A DNA stretch of 64,000 nt from contig CALFWO010000011.1 of the NCBI GenBank assembly GCA_937928045.1, positions 1-64,000 on the forward strand. Direction: 5' to 3'. The position numbers and the translations under genes are program-made. The first letter of the stretch is position 1. Each line of letters starts with the position of its first letter. The notes below the pieces were generated by a model that was not told the DNA's origin, made no database searches, and worked only from the letters and a program-made list of their open reading frames with translations. The stretch comes from an uncultured Saprospiraceae bacterium. Its GTDB lineage: Bacteria; Bacteroidota; Bacteroidia; Chitinophagales; Saprospiraceae. This document shows, piece by piece, positions 40,882-49,449 of the stretch.

Positions 40882-41751
40882 ATGCTAGAGAAAGTTAAAA
40901 AAGGTCTACTCATAGCTGCTCGAGAGAGTTGGTTATTCTTAAAGAGTACTATTTTTTTGAAAAATTTAGGAATTTTTCTAGTCTTAGCATTCCTAGGGAT
41001 TTTCATTACAAAAATTTGGTTGAGTTATTATACCAATCATGGTCAAGCATTGAAGGTTCCAGATTTTATCCAGATGGACTTTGATGAAGCGGAAAAATTG
41101 GCCAATGATAAAAGCTTCGAATTGGTTGTATCAGATTCCGTTTTTTTACTGAATCAAGCTCCTCATCGTATCTTAGTACAAGATCCTCCAGCTGATTTCA
41201 AAGTAAAAGAGAATCGAAAAATCTATGTTACGGTTACCAAGAATATTCCAGATCTGGTGAAGGTGCCCAATTTACTTGCTGGAAATGATGACTACAAGCA
41301 ATATTCACGCAAATTGGAGCGGATTGGAGTAAGTTCAAAAGTAGTCGATAGAAAATACAGCATTAAACTGCAAAGGAATACCATCCTTGAAATTAGATAT
41401 GATGGTGAGAATATCACTGACAAAGTAGGTGGAGGATTTCAAGTTCCTATGGGTTCAACACTTGAATTCGTAGTAACAGACCGAGGCGGAGGAATGGTCG
41501 AGGTTCCTAATTTGATCTGCAAGTCCTATGATGCTGCAAAATTTTTGATTAAAAATTATGGTTTAAAGGTAGGTAATGTAACCGTAGGATCAAATGTGAA
41601 GGATCCAGAACAGGCCTATGTAAGTAAGCAAAACCCTTCCTATCGTCCAGGAGCCAAAATGGATATTGGAGCTACAATCGATGTAGAAATTGTAGGCACT
41701 TTACCGAAAAATTGTACAGGAGGAGACGATTACTCTAATGATTCCCAATAA
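40882..41751 (+). CDS. Membrane-anchored PASTA-domain protein
   Basis: The 289-residue protein has a cytosolic N-terminus and one membrane helix at about 28-48 (LGIFLVLAFLGIFITKIWLS). Three PASTA modules follow on the outside: about 55-115 (KVPDFIQMDFDEAEKLA), 118-195 (VKVPNLLAGNDDYKQYSRKL) and 205-278 (VEVPNLICKSYDAAKFLI). PASTA domains bind muropeptides or mediate contacts in kinases and PBPs. Here there is no kinase or transpeptidase domain, which is the common short form in Bacteroidota. It probably has a cell-wall-related role; the partner is unknown. Confidence 0.9.
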   Translation: MLEKVKKGLLIAARESWLFLKSTIFLKNLGIFLVLAFLGIFITKIWLSYYTNHGQALKVPDFIQMDFDEAEKLANDKSFELVVSDSVFLLNQAPHRILVQDPPADFKVKENRKIYVTVTKNIPDLVKVPNLLAGNDDYKQYSRKLERIGVSSKVVDRKYSIKLQRNTILEIRYDGENITDKVGGGFQVPMGSTLEFVVTDRGGGMVEVPNLICKSYDAAKFLIKNYGLKVGNVTVGSNVKDPEQAYVSKQNPSYRPGAKMDIGATIDVEIVGTLPKNCTGGDDYSNDSQ

Positions 41752-41811
41752 GCACTTCAAATAGTCATAAAAATGAGGACCAAGACCGCTCTATATCAGC
41801 AACATATAGCA

Positions 41812-41819
41812 TAAATTTG
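41812..41819 (+). promoter_or_regulatory. Candidate -7 promoter element TAAATTTG
   Basis: Perfect TAnnTTTG 41 bp before the ATG of the T9SS protein gene at 41861; no clear -33 box. Confidence 0.5.
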
Positions 41820-41860
41820 CGTTTTTCTACCAGATCTAGAACTATCACACAATATCATTT

Positions 41861-44386
41861 ATGAGACTTTTTATTTTTGGCATATTGCTCTTCTGCCTAC
41901 CAGCGTTTTCCTTTTGCCAAATGGAAATCGTTCCGTTGACCTACAATTCCCAAGTTTCTAAGGCCAATGAAGCTAAAATGGCAGAATGGAATCGGAACAA
42001 TCCAGTTAACAGTGATCGCAGTGCTGAACCTTGCCAAGACGCTGAAGTCTTTGACTATAGTAGTGAGGGTGGAATTGTATATGCCACAAGTGGAGAAGAA
42101 AAAGAATTTTGTCTCCTTCTTTTGACATTTGATTTATTGGATAGTATTGCTTGTGGGAATTGCAATGATCTGGTCAACGGAAGTGTTCAAATAGATTTAG
42201 AAAATTTTTGCCTTGTCTATACCGCTGATGCAGGAATAGACTTAGATGTTTCTGATACAATTGAATTGATTGCATTTGAGTCTGCCGATACGATCACCGT
42301 AGAATTTCCAGTAGTCGTAAGACGGCCCAATAACACCATTGACGTATTGGCCCAAACTGTTCAAACGGAAACGACAACGAACATCTGTTTACCGACACCT
42401 ACACTTCCGGGTACAACATTTGAATATTACACCAAAGACTGTAATGACCCCATTTTGGGAAGAGTCGGAGATGCAGATGATAATGGCTGTTTTAATTATA
42501 GATCATTTAGGTTTGGAGGAGCAGATCAAGCCTGTGTAGTAGTCTGTGATGAATACTGTGTTTGTGATATTTACAATTTTACTATCAATATTGATAATCC
42601 ACCATCTAAATCGCTTCCTTTCTTTGATGACTTTTCGAATGTAGGACCATTTCCGAATCCTTCGCTTTGGTTAGATGATCGCGTTTGGGTTAATAACGAA
42701 TTGGCATTTAATCCTCCTTCGATAGGGGTGGCAACATTTGATGGAATTGGAAAAGACGGAACTCCATATGGTGGTGGTTACGGACCTTCCGATGTTTTAA
42801 CCTCTACCTATATTGACTTAAGTAACAACAACGAAAACGAGGATGTCAATTTATCTTTTTATTTATCTCCAAAAGGACTTGGCTATCCACCAACAGCTAT
42901 CGACTCCTTTAAAGTAGAATTCAAAATGAACGATGGATCATGGGAAGAAGTAGACGGAAGAGTTGCTGAATATGTAACGAACCCTTCAATTCCTTTTCCT
43001 GGCATCCTAGAAAAAATTGACTTTGGATCCATAATAGTGATTCCACTGGATGAAGCAGAGTATTTTCATGAAGATTTTCAGTTTAGATTTATTAATAATT
43101 GTAATCGTGTAGGCGTACAATATGTTTGGCATTTAGATTATGTTAGGCTATCAAATAATGTAATTGACAGCTTTGGAAGTTTAAACGACATGGCCTTTAC
43201 GAAGTCACCTTCACTTATATTGAAGAATTACAATCACATTCCTTTTGTACAGTTTGAGAACAATCCAACTAATGAAATATCGGACAATGTAGAAATTGAA
43301 CTTTTTAATCATTTCAGCACTGACAATTCCATTACAGATATTGGATCTATGACGATTTCGGATAATATTTCTGGTCAAGTTCTTTTTCAGGATAATAACT
43401 TCATTGACCCTACAGTGACCATATTAGATTTTCCGGCTAACATGAGATTTAATGGAATCATTCCTGAAATGATTTCTTCAAACATTATCATACCAAATGG
43501 AATTGATGCATTGGAATTAGTTACCAATTACGAGTTTGACAACACGGAAGAGTTCAGTGGATTTGGCCCTGGAATAAAAACGAATAACAGTGTTTCTAGA
43601 ACAAACTACATTACAGACTTTTATGGATATGACGACGGCAGCGCAGAAGTAGCTATAAAAATGGATCAAGAAGGTGCTGCCATAGCTTCAGAATTCGATC
43701 TCAATGTTGCTGATGAACTCCGAGGATTTGAAATCTACTTTCCAAGATTTGGAAATGGACAGGCACCAGGAGATGAATTTGTAGTAAAAATATTTGAAGG
43801 CTCATTGGACTCAGATCCAATTTATACGTCAGATGAGATTGGCGTATTATTTCCTGACCAGTTCATCGCGGACATAGCAGGATTTACTCAGTATAGATTG
43901 CTGGACGAAAACGGAGATGCGACCACGCTTTCTATCAATCCTGGTAAAATGTATTTTGCAATTGAGCAAGTCAACAATGGAGATTTGCTGTATATAGGTT
44001 TTGATTTAAACAGCCCTGAGTTCAAGGACAAACAATACTTCTTAAATACCAACACTTTAGAATGGGTCACTCAGAATGGCCCTGGAGCATATATGATTCG
44101 TCCGGTGTTCGGCGATGTCACTCCCCCATCTACTCCAATTGATGAGATTTCGGATGTTATCGACTTTGAAGTATTTCCTAATCCTGCCAAAAGTGAGATC
44201 AATGTGAAAACAATTGATGGTAATTTTAACTTTACCATGTATGACATCTACGGAAGAGTAATTCTTCAAGGAGATTTAGATGGAAAAATAAATGTATCAG
44301 AATTAATGGATGGTTTGTACTACTTGCAATTGAATGAAGTTGGAAATGAGCGAAGTGGTGTTCAAAAGATTCAAATTCTGAAATAA
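41861..44386 (+). CDS. Large secreted protein with type A T9SS sorting domain
   Basis: The 841-residue protein has a signal peptide (MRLFIFGILLFCLPAFSFCQ) and ends in a type A sorting domain at about 760-841 (VFPNPAKSEINVKTIDGNF ... GLYYLQLNEVGNERSGVQKI). The region at about 250-430 (PFFDDFSNVGPFPNPSLWLD) is a recurrent Bacteroidota beta-sandwich of the MAM/jelly-roll kind, found in many T9SS cargo proteins. A Cys-rich stretch lies at about 85-240. I do not recognise an enzymatic motif. A surface or matrix protein is the likely role. Confidence 0.85.
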   Translation: MRLFIFGILLFCLPAFSFCQMEIVPLTYNSQVSKANEAKMAEWNRNNPVNSDRSAEPCQDAEVFDYSSEGGIVYATSGEEKEFCLLLLTFDLLDSIACGNCNDLVNGSVQIDLENFCLVYTADAGIDLDVSDTIELIAFESADTITVEFPVVVRRPNNTIDVLAQTVQTETTTNICLPTPTLPGTTFEYYTKDCNDPILGRVGDADDNGCFNYRSFRFGGADQACVVVCDEYCVCDIYNFTINIDNPPSKSLPFFDDFSNVGPFPNPSLWLDDRVWVNNELAFNPPSIGVATFDGIGKDGTPYGGGYGPSDVLTSTYIDLSNNNENEDVNLSFYLSPKGLGYPPTAIDSFKVEFKMNDGSWEEVDGRVAEYVTNPSIPFPGILEKIDFGSIIVIPLDEAEYFHEDFQFRFINNCNRVGVQYVWHLDYVRLSNNVIDSFGSLNDMAFTKSPSLILKNYNHIPFVQFENNPTNEISDNVEIELFNHFSTDNSITDIGSMTISDNISGQVLFQDNNFIDPTVTILDFPANMRFNGIIPEMISSNIIIPNGIDALELVTNYEFDNTEEFSGFGPGIKTNNSVSRTNYITDFYGYDDGSAEVAIKMDQEGAAIASEFDLNVADELRGFEIYFPRFGNGQAPGDEFVVKIFEGSLDSDPIYTSDEIGVLFPDQFIADIAGFTQYRLLDENGDATTLSINPGKMYFAIEQVNNGDLLYIGFDLNSPEFKDKQYFLNTNTLEWVTQNGPGAYMIRPVFGDVTPPSTPIDEISDVIDFEVFPNPAKSEINVKTIDGNFNFTMYDIYGRVILQGDLDGKINVSELMDGLYYLQLNEVGNERSGVQKIQILK

Positions 44387-44444
44387 AATAACCAATAATA
44401 TGCCTTACCATTAGGCAACAATTTTTAGTATAAATAAAGTTTAA

Positions 44445-44747
44445 ATGGATATTAACGTACAAGAACTTAAGCAAAAATTAGACAGCAAAGAAGAATTTGT
44501 ATTTATTGATGTACGTGAAGTACATGAAAACGAAGAGTTCAATTTAGGGGCGACACTAATTCCACTTGGCGAAATCGCAGGAAAATTAGAAGATCTTGCA
44601 GATGCGAAGGACAAGGAAGTTGTTGTGCATTGCAGATCAGGAGCAAGGTCAGGAATGGCTAAAAGTTTAATGCAACAAGCAGGATTTTCCAATGTTCGAA
44701 ATCTCGAAGGCGGTGTATTGGCTTGGATAGATGCTTTCGGTCGATAA
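44445..44747 (+). CDS. Rhodanese-like domain protein
   Basis: The 100-residue single-domain rhodanese has the start motif FIDVREVHENEEFNLGATLIP and the active-site loop HCRSGARSGMA, with catalytic Cys63. The six-residue loop C-R-S-G-A-R fits sulfurtransferases of the GlpE/PspE size class, acting on thiosulfate or persulfide in the cytosol. There is no signal peptide. Its own start lies 58 bp after the T9SS gene, so it may be co-transcribed. A long hairpin follows. Confidence 0.9.
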   Translation: MDINVQELKQKLDSKEEFVFIDVREVHENEEFNLGATLIPLGEIAGKLEDLADAKDKEVVVHCRSGARSGMAKSLMQQAGFSNVRNLEGGVLAWIDAFGR

Positions 44748-44762
44748 ATTAATAATGACTAT

Positions 44763-44802
44763 TTGAAAATCACAATCAGAATATTCTAATTGTGATTTTC
44801 AA
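44763..44802. terminator. Long hairpin between convergent genes
   Basis: A perfect 14-bp stem (44763-44776 with 44789-44802) and a 12-base loop lie exactly between the rhodanese and NTF2-like stop codons. T-tracts beside it are poor, so its efficiency is uncertain. The position suggests a two-way terminator. Confidence 0.6.
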
Positions 44803-44806
44803 TCAG

Positions 44807-45676
44807 TTATTTCTTTTTCTCTTTTCCTATTAATTCCAAGAAGCCATCTATTTTATCATTAGGAACTAAAATCGCCAAATTATAGTGTGCGATTTTCCAG
44901 CCTTCCGAAGTTAATTTAACGACTCCCGATCCTCGACATGGGCCCATCCAAGTATCCAATCGTTCTTCAAACCAAGCCGTAAGTCCATCCTCTGCAAAAT
45001 AGATTTCTCTGTCTTTAGCTGTAAATGACCAAGCACTCTCCTTTTGAAAATAGGGATCAGCCCACTCAGCCATATCATCTCGTAGCCATCTTTCAGAATC
45101 GTCTGTTCCAAGATAGATTCCATCTTTAGTCATCGATCCAAAAAATACATCTTCGTCTGCCACGGCAGCGGCATGATGCCAATCATCCATTAATGTATGG
45201 ATCAAAACCGATGGAGCCTCTTCACAATTTTCTCTGTACCGAGTATCAATAATTTGAATGATTTGCCATCCGTTATTTCCTTTGACAAGTTGAAAAGCAT
45301 TGGTTCCGCAGTGAGATAATTTTTTCCCTACATAAAAAGTATAAGGCGCCCAAACCGTAGCCAATCTCCCATCTTCCTCAATCTTCACTTCATAAAGTTG
45401 TTCGTTGTAAATCTCCTCATGAGGGGTCCCTACCATTTTCACAAAGTCCGCTACTTTATTGGAAGGCAGAGCTATTGTTCCATCTTTCTTTTGAGCTATT
45501 GAAAGCAATCGAGCTTCAGGATGAAATGCATTTTTCACCATTATAGAATCACTGGTTCTCATTCCATCAAACAATTGATTGACCGCATCGATTGGATTTA
45601 AATTTTCTTGCCCACGCAAAACGATTGAAGAAAGAGAAAGACAAATTATAATGGAGACTCGGATTAGATTGATCAT
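44807..45676 (-). CDS. Exported protein with two NTF2-like (SnoaL) domains
   Basis: From the ATG at 45676 the product is 289 residues: a signal peptide (MINLIRVSIIICLSLSSIVL, then RGQ) and two NTF2-like alpha+beta domains (about 25-150 and 155-285). The first has AVNQLFDGMRTSDSIMVKNAFHPEA and the second SWSFTAKDREIYFAEDGLTAWFEE. The frame stays open to 45769, but the longer form puts 31 hydrophobic/basic residues before the signal peptide and overlaps the divergent promoter at 45731, so I reject it. Such small-molecule-binding folds occur in isomerases and in non-catalytic proteins; no function can be assigned. Confidence 0.8.
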   Translation of the reverse strand: MINLIRVSIIICLSLSSIVLRGQENLNPIDAVNQLFDGMRTSDSIMVKNAFHPEARLLSIAQKKDGTIALPSNKVADFVKMVGTPHEEIYNEQLYEVKIEEDGRLATVWAPYTFYVGKKLSHCGTNAFQLVKGNNGWQIIQIIDTRYRENCEEAPSVLIHTLMDDWHHAAAVADEDVFFGSMTKDGIYLGTDDSERWLRDDMAEWADPYFQKESAWSFTAKDREIYFAEDGLTAWFEERLDTWMGPCRGSGVVKLTSEGWKIAHYNLAILVPNDKIDGFLELIGKEKKK

Positions 45677-45730
45677 TAAAAACAAAAATTGGTTTTTAAA
45701 AATTTCTAACAAGATATTAAATAAAAGGCG

Positions 45731-45738
45731 TACTTTTG
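45731..45738 (+). promoter_or_regulatory. Candidate -7 promoter element TACTTTTG
   Basis: Perfect TAnnTTTG directed at the gene starting at 45854, giving a leader of about 110 nt. The -33 region is weak. Confidence 0.45.
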
Positions 45739-45853
45739 CGCAAATTTTATAGGTAATATTGAGTATCAAAGAGATACACGCTTGCGATTATAATTAGGAG
45801 ACAAAATTCAAAAACAAAATTTTCTTTTACAGGACTAAAATACAGATAACAAA

Positions 45854-46588
45854 ATGAGCCTAAAAAAGCAGTACTCAAAATCAAAGCCGGTTTGTAAGGT
45901 TACATTCAACCTTCCAAAAGAAGCCACTAATGGTGGTAAAAAAGTTGTTATACTTGGAGATTTCAACGATTGGAATGTATCTAAAGCGGTAAAAATGAAA
46001 GCTGGAAAGAATGGATTTTCTGCTAGCATTGAATTAAAAACAGGAAAAGACTACGAATTCCGTTACTTGATTGATAAAATCAATTGGACCAACGATTGGG
46101 ATGCAGATGCTTACCGTCCTTCTCCTTACTACGGAATTGATAATTCCGTATTGTTTTTAAGAACTGAAAACAAGTCAAAGAAGATTGACAAATCAAAAAA
46201 GACAAACGTCAAAAAAAGTGCAGCTAAAAAGAAAGTATCTCTAAAAGCAGAAACGAAAAAAGCGGCTGCAAAGAAAACTTCAGCTAAAAAAGCGATTATT
46301 AAGAAAGCTCCTGCAAAAAAAGTAACTAAGAAGGTTGTTGCTGACGATTTGAAAAAGATCGAAGGTGTAGGGCCAAAGATCGCTGGGCTTTTGGCTAAAG
46401 GAGGATTTCCAACTTTTGCCGCTGTAGGAAAAGCAAAAAAGACTGAACTTAAAGCCATCCTAGATGCTGCTGGAAAAAGATATCAAATGCATGATCCAAG
46501 TACTTGGGCAAAACAAGCTAAATTGGCTGCTGCAGGTAAGTGGGATCAGTTGAAAAAATTACAAGATACATTGAAAGGAGGAAAATAA
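45854..46588 (+). CDS. Glycogen-binding-like domain fused to a lysine-rich linker and HhH domain
   Basis: The 244-residue protein has three clear parts. Residues about 10-100 are a CBM48/isoamylase-N-type beta-sandwich (CKVTFNLPKEAT, VVILGDFNDWN, YEFRYLIDKINWTNDWDADAY). Residues about 105-170 are an Ala/Lys-rich low-complexity segment, like histone H1 or bacterial H1-like proteins. Residues about 172-244 are a helix-hairpin-helix domain (LKKIEGVGPKIAGLLAKGGF, then MHDPSTWAKQAKLAAAGKWD), the type that also extends ribosomal protein L21 in this phylum. No signal peptide, so cytosolic. The lysine-rich and HhH parts suggest nucleic-acid binding; the sandwich suggests glycan or protein binding. 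Single-gene unit with its own terminator. Confidence 0.85.
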   Translation: MSLKKQYSKSKPVCKVTFNLPKEATNGGKKVVILGDFNDWNVSKAVKMKAGKNGFSASIELKTGKDYEFRYLIDKINWTNDWDADAYRPSPYYGIDNSVLFLRTENKSKKIDKSKKTNVKKSAAKKKVSLKAETKKAAAKKTSAKKAIIKKAPAKKVTKKVVADDLKKIEGVGPKIAGLLAKGGFPTFAAVGKAKKTELKAILDAAGKRYQMHDPSTWAKQAKLAAAGKWDQLKKLQDTLKGGK

Positions 46589-46609
46589 TTTCTCTCTAGG
46601 TAATAGATT

Positions 46610-46644
46610 AAAAGCACTCTCCTGATATAGGTGGGTGCTTTTTT
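46610..46644 (+). terminator. Intrinsic terminator
   Basis: A 10-bp stem (46610-46619 with 46633-46642, one G-U pair) is followed by six T at 46639-46644. It terminates the glycogen-binding-like/HhH gene. Confidence 0.85.
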
Positions 46645-46724
46645 ATTGCTCAGCATCAAATTTCGACGGAATTTTTAGAAGATTAGTCGAGAAAGGATAT
46701 TCGAAACTTGTTTTTTTATAAAGT

Positions 46725-46746
46725 TATTTAGACATTTATCTAAATA
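46725..46746. promoter_or_regulatory. Perfect inverted repeat, likely operator of the ArsR-type repressor
   Basis: The repeat TATTTAGA-CATTTA-TCTAAATA has 8-bp perfect arms and a 6-bp spacer. It ends 10 bp before the GTG start of the SdpR-like repressor gene, a position that would block transcription. ArsR/SmtB repressors typically bind such AT-rich palindromes in their own promoter. Confidence 0.7.
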
Positions 46747-46755
46747 CTTAACTAA

Positions 46756-47010
46756 GTGAATAAAGTCTTTAAGGCACTAAACGATGAAACGCGCCGATCA
46801 ATTCTGCATCTGCTGCGAGAAAAGTCCATGAATGCAGGACAGATAGCTGAACAGTTTGACATGAGCAAACCCAGCATATCTCATCACCTCGATCTGCTTT
46901 ACCAGGCAGAACTAGTGACCAAAGCTAAAAAAGGACAGTTTATTCACTATTCGATCAATACCACTGTGCTTGAGGATCTTTTCGAATGGTTAATCACCCT
47001 TAAAAAGTAA
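46756..47010 (+). CDS. ArsR/SmtB-family repressor, SdpR-like
   Basis: The 84-residue winged-helix protein starts at GTG, directly after the palindrome at 46725. It has the ArsR core: FKALNDETRRSILHLLREKS, then NAGQIAEQFDMSKPSISHHLDLLYQAELV. No metal-binding Cys cluster is present, which fits the SdpR autorepressor branch rather than a metal sensor. The next gene, 5 bp downstream, encodes an SdpI-family membrane protein, as in the Bacillus sdpRI pair. In that system SdpI sequesters SdpR at the membrane; whether that holds here is inference. Confidence 0.93.
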   Translation: MNKVFKALNDETRRSILHLLREKSMNAGQIAEQFDMSKPSISHHLDLLYQAELVTKAKKGQFIHYSINTTVLEDLFEWLITLKK

Positions 47011-47015
47011 GTCAT

Positions 47016-47660
47016 ATGGTAAAATTTAAAGAAATATCGATACTTGCAGTTGTAGCCATACCATTTATACTTTTGGCTTGGATATGGCCTAGTTTACCTG
47101 AAATAGTGCCAATCCATTGGAATATCTCTGGAGAAATCGATGGATACGGCAGTAAATCTAACCTGATCATCGTTCCAATTCTATTGCCCTTATTGACCTA
47201 TTTGATCATGACTTTACTTCCAACTATCGACCCGAAGAAAAAGGTGCAAACAAATAGCACAAAATATCAAAATCTACGTTTGCTATTAATAGGTGCGATG
47301 AGTATACTAAGTTGCGTGATAATTTACGCTGCACTAAGCAATACGGATGGACAATTAAAGCAGCCGACGGTTTTTTTTATTCTCGGGTTGACATTGATCA
47401 TCTTGGGAAATTACATTCCAACAGTTAAACAGAATTACTTCATTGGAATTAGAACCCCGTGGAGTTTGAAAAATGAGGATAACTGGACCAAAACCAATCA
47501 GCTTGGCGGAAAATTATTTTTTGCGACCGGGATTTTGGTTGTCATTTTTAGCTTGCTTTTAGAAGGATCAAAGCTCATTACCTTAACGACTGTATTAGTT
47601 ATTGCATCGGCAATTGCAAGTATTTTTTACAGTTATAAAATTCGTAAACAGACTTCTTAG
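47016..47660 (+). CDS. SdpI-family membrane protein
   Basis: The 214-residue protein has six predicted membrane helices. The N-terminal DUF1648-like motif is WPSLPEIVPIHWNISGEIDGYGSK, and the SdpI signature in the second half is GNYIPTVKQNYFIGIRTPWSLKNEDNWTKTNQLGGKLF. It is encoded 5 bp after the SdpR-like gene and so is co-transcribed. In Bacillus, SdpI gives immunity to the SDP toxin and controls SdpR. No toxin gene is seen nearby, so the physiological signal is unknown. Confidence 0.92.
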   Translation: MVKFKEISILAVVAIPFILLAWIWPSLPEIVPIHWNISGEIDGYGSKSNLIIVPILLPLLTYLIMTLLPTIDPKKKVQTNSTKYQNLRLLLIGAMSILSCVIIYAALSNTDGQLKQPTVFFILGLTLIILGNYIPTVKQNYFIGIRTPWSLKNEDNWTKTNQLGGKLFFATGILVVIFSLLLEGSKLITLTTVLVIASAIASIFYSYKIRKQTS

Positions 47661-47679
47661 TCTTCGAAAATTTAAACAA

Positions 47680-49083
47680 ATGCGATTTATTCAAGTACTT
47701 TTTTTAACCTGCTTTTCATTCAGCGTAATCGCGCAACCGGCCTCCTACCAGGGTGCATGGGAAGGAAGCATAGAACTAGGGGATGCTGGAAGCCTAGATG
47801 TCATATTTAACATTAACGGCAAAGGAAATGCATGGACTTGCGTAATGAAAGTTCCTCAGCAAGGCGAAGCAGAAGTTCCAGCAGAGAAAATTTCCATTGC
47901 TAACAATCAAATCTACATCGAGTATCCAAATCTTCGAGCCAGTTACAAAGGTGAAATGGATGGTGAATTGATTAAAGGAACATGGTCTCAAAATGGAATG
48001 ACTTTCCCGCTAGATTTGGAACCATTTGTTGCTAACAAAGCTCCAAATCGTCCACAACATCCAAAGGCACCTTTTAATTATAACATTAGTGAAGTCGATG
48101 TTTCGGTTGAAAATAAATCTGGATCATTTAATCTTTCTGGAACACTGACACAACCAAAAGGTAATGGCCCATTTCCTTTAGCTATAATGGTAACGGGTTC
48201 TGGTCCTCAGGATCGAGATGAGACCATATTTCACCATAAGCCGTTCTGGGTAATTGCAGATTATTTAACGAACAACGGAATTGCTGTTTATCGTTATGAT
48301 GAAAGAGGCGTCGGTAAATCAAGTGGAAAGTTTTCAGCATGTACCACGAAGGATTTTGCTGATGATGCACTAGCTGTCTTGAACCACATGTCAGCTATGC
48401 CACAATTTGATAAAGAAAAAATTGGGTTCATTGGTCACAGCGAAGGAGGATTGATTGCTTCCATGGTTGCCGCTAAATCAAAGGATGTAAAATTTGCTAT
48501 TCTTTTGGCTGGTCCTGCCGTTCCAGGGCATCAACTTTTGAAAAGACAAATTAGAGATATCTCATTGGCGGAAGGCGTCAAGCCTGAGCAAATTCAGAAG
48601 GAGTCTCAAATAAAGTCAGACATGATTAGAATTGCTACGAGCAAAGGGAGCAACGCTGAAAAAAGCGCTAAAGCAAGAAAAATGCTAAAGTCATTTTACG
48701 ACAGTAACTTCAGTGCTGAAGAGAAAAAAGTAAAAGGAAGCTTTGATCAATATTATAAAATGAATGCCGATCCATTGTTCAATGATTGGATGAATTTTTT
48801 CTTAAACACCGAACCTAAAGTTTACCTAGAGAAAATGTCCTGTCCTACACTTGCAATGATTGGAAGCAAAGATACTCAGGTAAGTGCTGATGATAATATT
48901 TCTGCTTTTCGTGCCGCATTGCATGCCGCCCCAACGGAGGAATATAAAGTAAAAGTAATTGAAGGTGTTAATCATTTGTTTCAACATAGTAGAACAGGAA
49001 AGCCGAGCGAATATGGCGTTCTTGGGGAAACTTTTGCGCATGAAGTATTGGTACTTATGAGAGATTGGTTAAAGTCAATATAG
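47680..49083 (+). CDS. Secreted alpha/beta hydrolase (esterase-like)
   Basis: From the ATG at 47680 the protein is 467 residues: a signal peptide (MRFIQVLFLTCFSFSVIAQ), a lipocalin-like beta domain of about 110 residues (YQGAWEGSIELGDAGSLDVI), then an alpha/beta-hydrolase fold. The nucleophile elbow is GHSEGG with Ser254, and the likely His lies in GVNHLFQ near 436. The frame extends upstream to 47602, but that would overlap the SdpI gene and precede the signal peptide. The family is common in Bacteroidota as periplasmic or secreted esterases; substrate unknown. Confidence 0.88.
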   Translation: MRFIQVLFLTCFSFSVIAQPASYQGAWEGSIELGDAGSLDVIFNINGKGNAWTCVMKVPQQGEAEVPAEKISIANNQIYIEYPNLRASYKGEMDGELIKGTWSQNGMTFPLDLEPFVANKAPNRPQHPKAPFNYNISEVDVSVENKSGSFNLSGTLTQPKGNGPFPLAIMVTGSGPQDRDETIFHHKPFWVIADYLTNNGIAVYRYDERGVGKSSGKFSACTTKDFADDALAVLNHMSAMPQFDKEKIGFIGHSEGGLIASMVAAKSKDVKFAILLAGPAVPGHQLLKRQIRDISLAEGVKPEQIQKESQIKSDMIRIATSKGSNAEKSAKARKMLKSFYDSNFSAEEKKVKGSFDQYYKMNADPLFNDWMNFFLNTEPKVYLEKMSCPTLAMIGSKDTQVSADDNISAFRAALHAAPTEEYKVKVIEGVNHLFQHSRTGKPSEYGVLGETFAHEVLVLMRDWLKSI

Positions 49084-49108
49084 AAAGACTAATTCCTTAA
49101 AAAATCCA

Positions 49109-49399
49109 ATGATTGAGATCCGAACCAACTGTGAAAATTGTAATCGATCACTACCTCCGAATAGTAAAAAAGCCAGGATTTGTGCTTTTGTATGTACATT
49201 TTGTAAAGACTGCGTAGAGCAGGTTTTACAAAATGTATGTCCAAACTGTGGTGGAGGATTTGAAAAAAGACCGGTGCTGGTTAAAAAATATTTAGACAAA
49301 TATCCTCCATCTGATAAGAAGATTTACAAGCCGGTGAATCGGGAAAAATTTAAGGAAATGCTGGATCAATTCAAAGATATCAAGCCTTCGGAAAGATAG
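49109..49399 (+). CDS. DUF1272 zinc-ribbon-like protein
   Basis: The 96-residue protein matches the DUF1272 pattern: IRTNCENCNRSLPPNSKKARICAF, then CTFCKDCVEQ and VCPNCGGGFEKRP. Four CxxC-type pairs suggest one or two structural zinc ions. Function is unknown throughout the family. It follows the hydrolase gene by 25 bp and may share its transcript. Confidence 0.9.
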   Translation: MIEIRTNCENCNRSLPPNSKKARICAFVCTFCKDCVEQVLQNVCPNCGGGFEKRPVLVKKYLDKYPPSDKKIYKPVNREKFKEMLDQFKDIKPSER

Positions 49400-49449
49400 C
49401 TTGTCTCAACTTTTTTTCCGACAAACAACTTAGGTTATCAATGCCCTTC

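Noticed and set aside
44807-45769. Longer start of the NTF2-like gene at 45769
   Set aside because: The extra 31 residues precede a good signal peptide and overlap the divergent promoter; 45676 is preferred.
47602-49083. Longer start of the alpha/beta hydrolase at 47602
   Set aside because: It overlaps the SdpI gene and places 26 residues before the signal peptide; 47680 is preferred.
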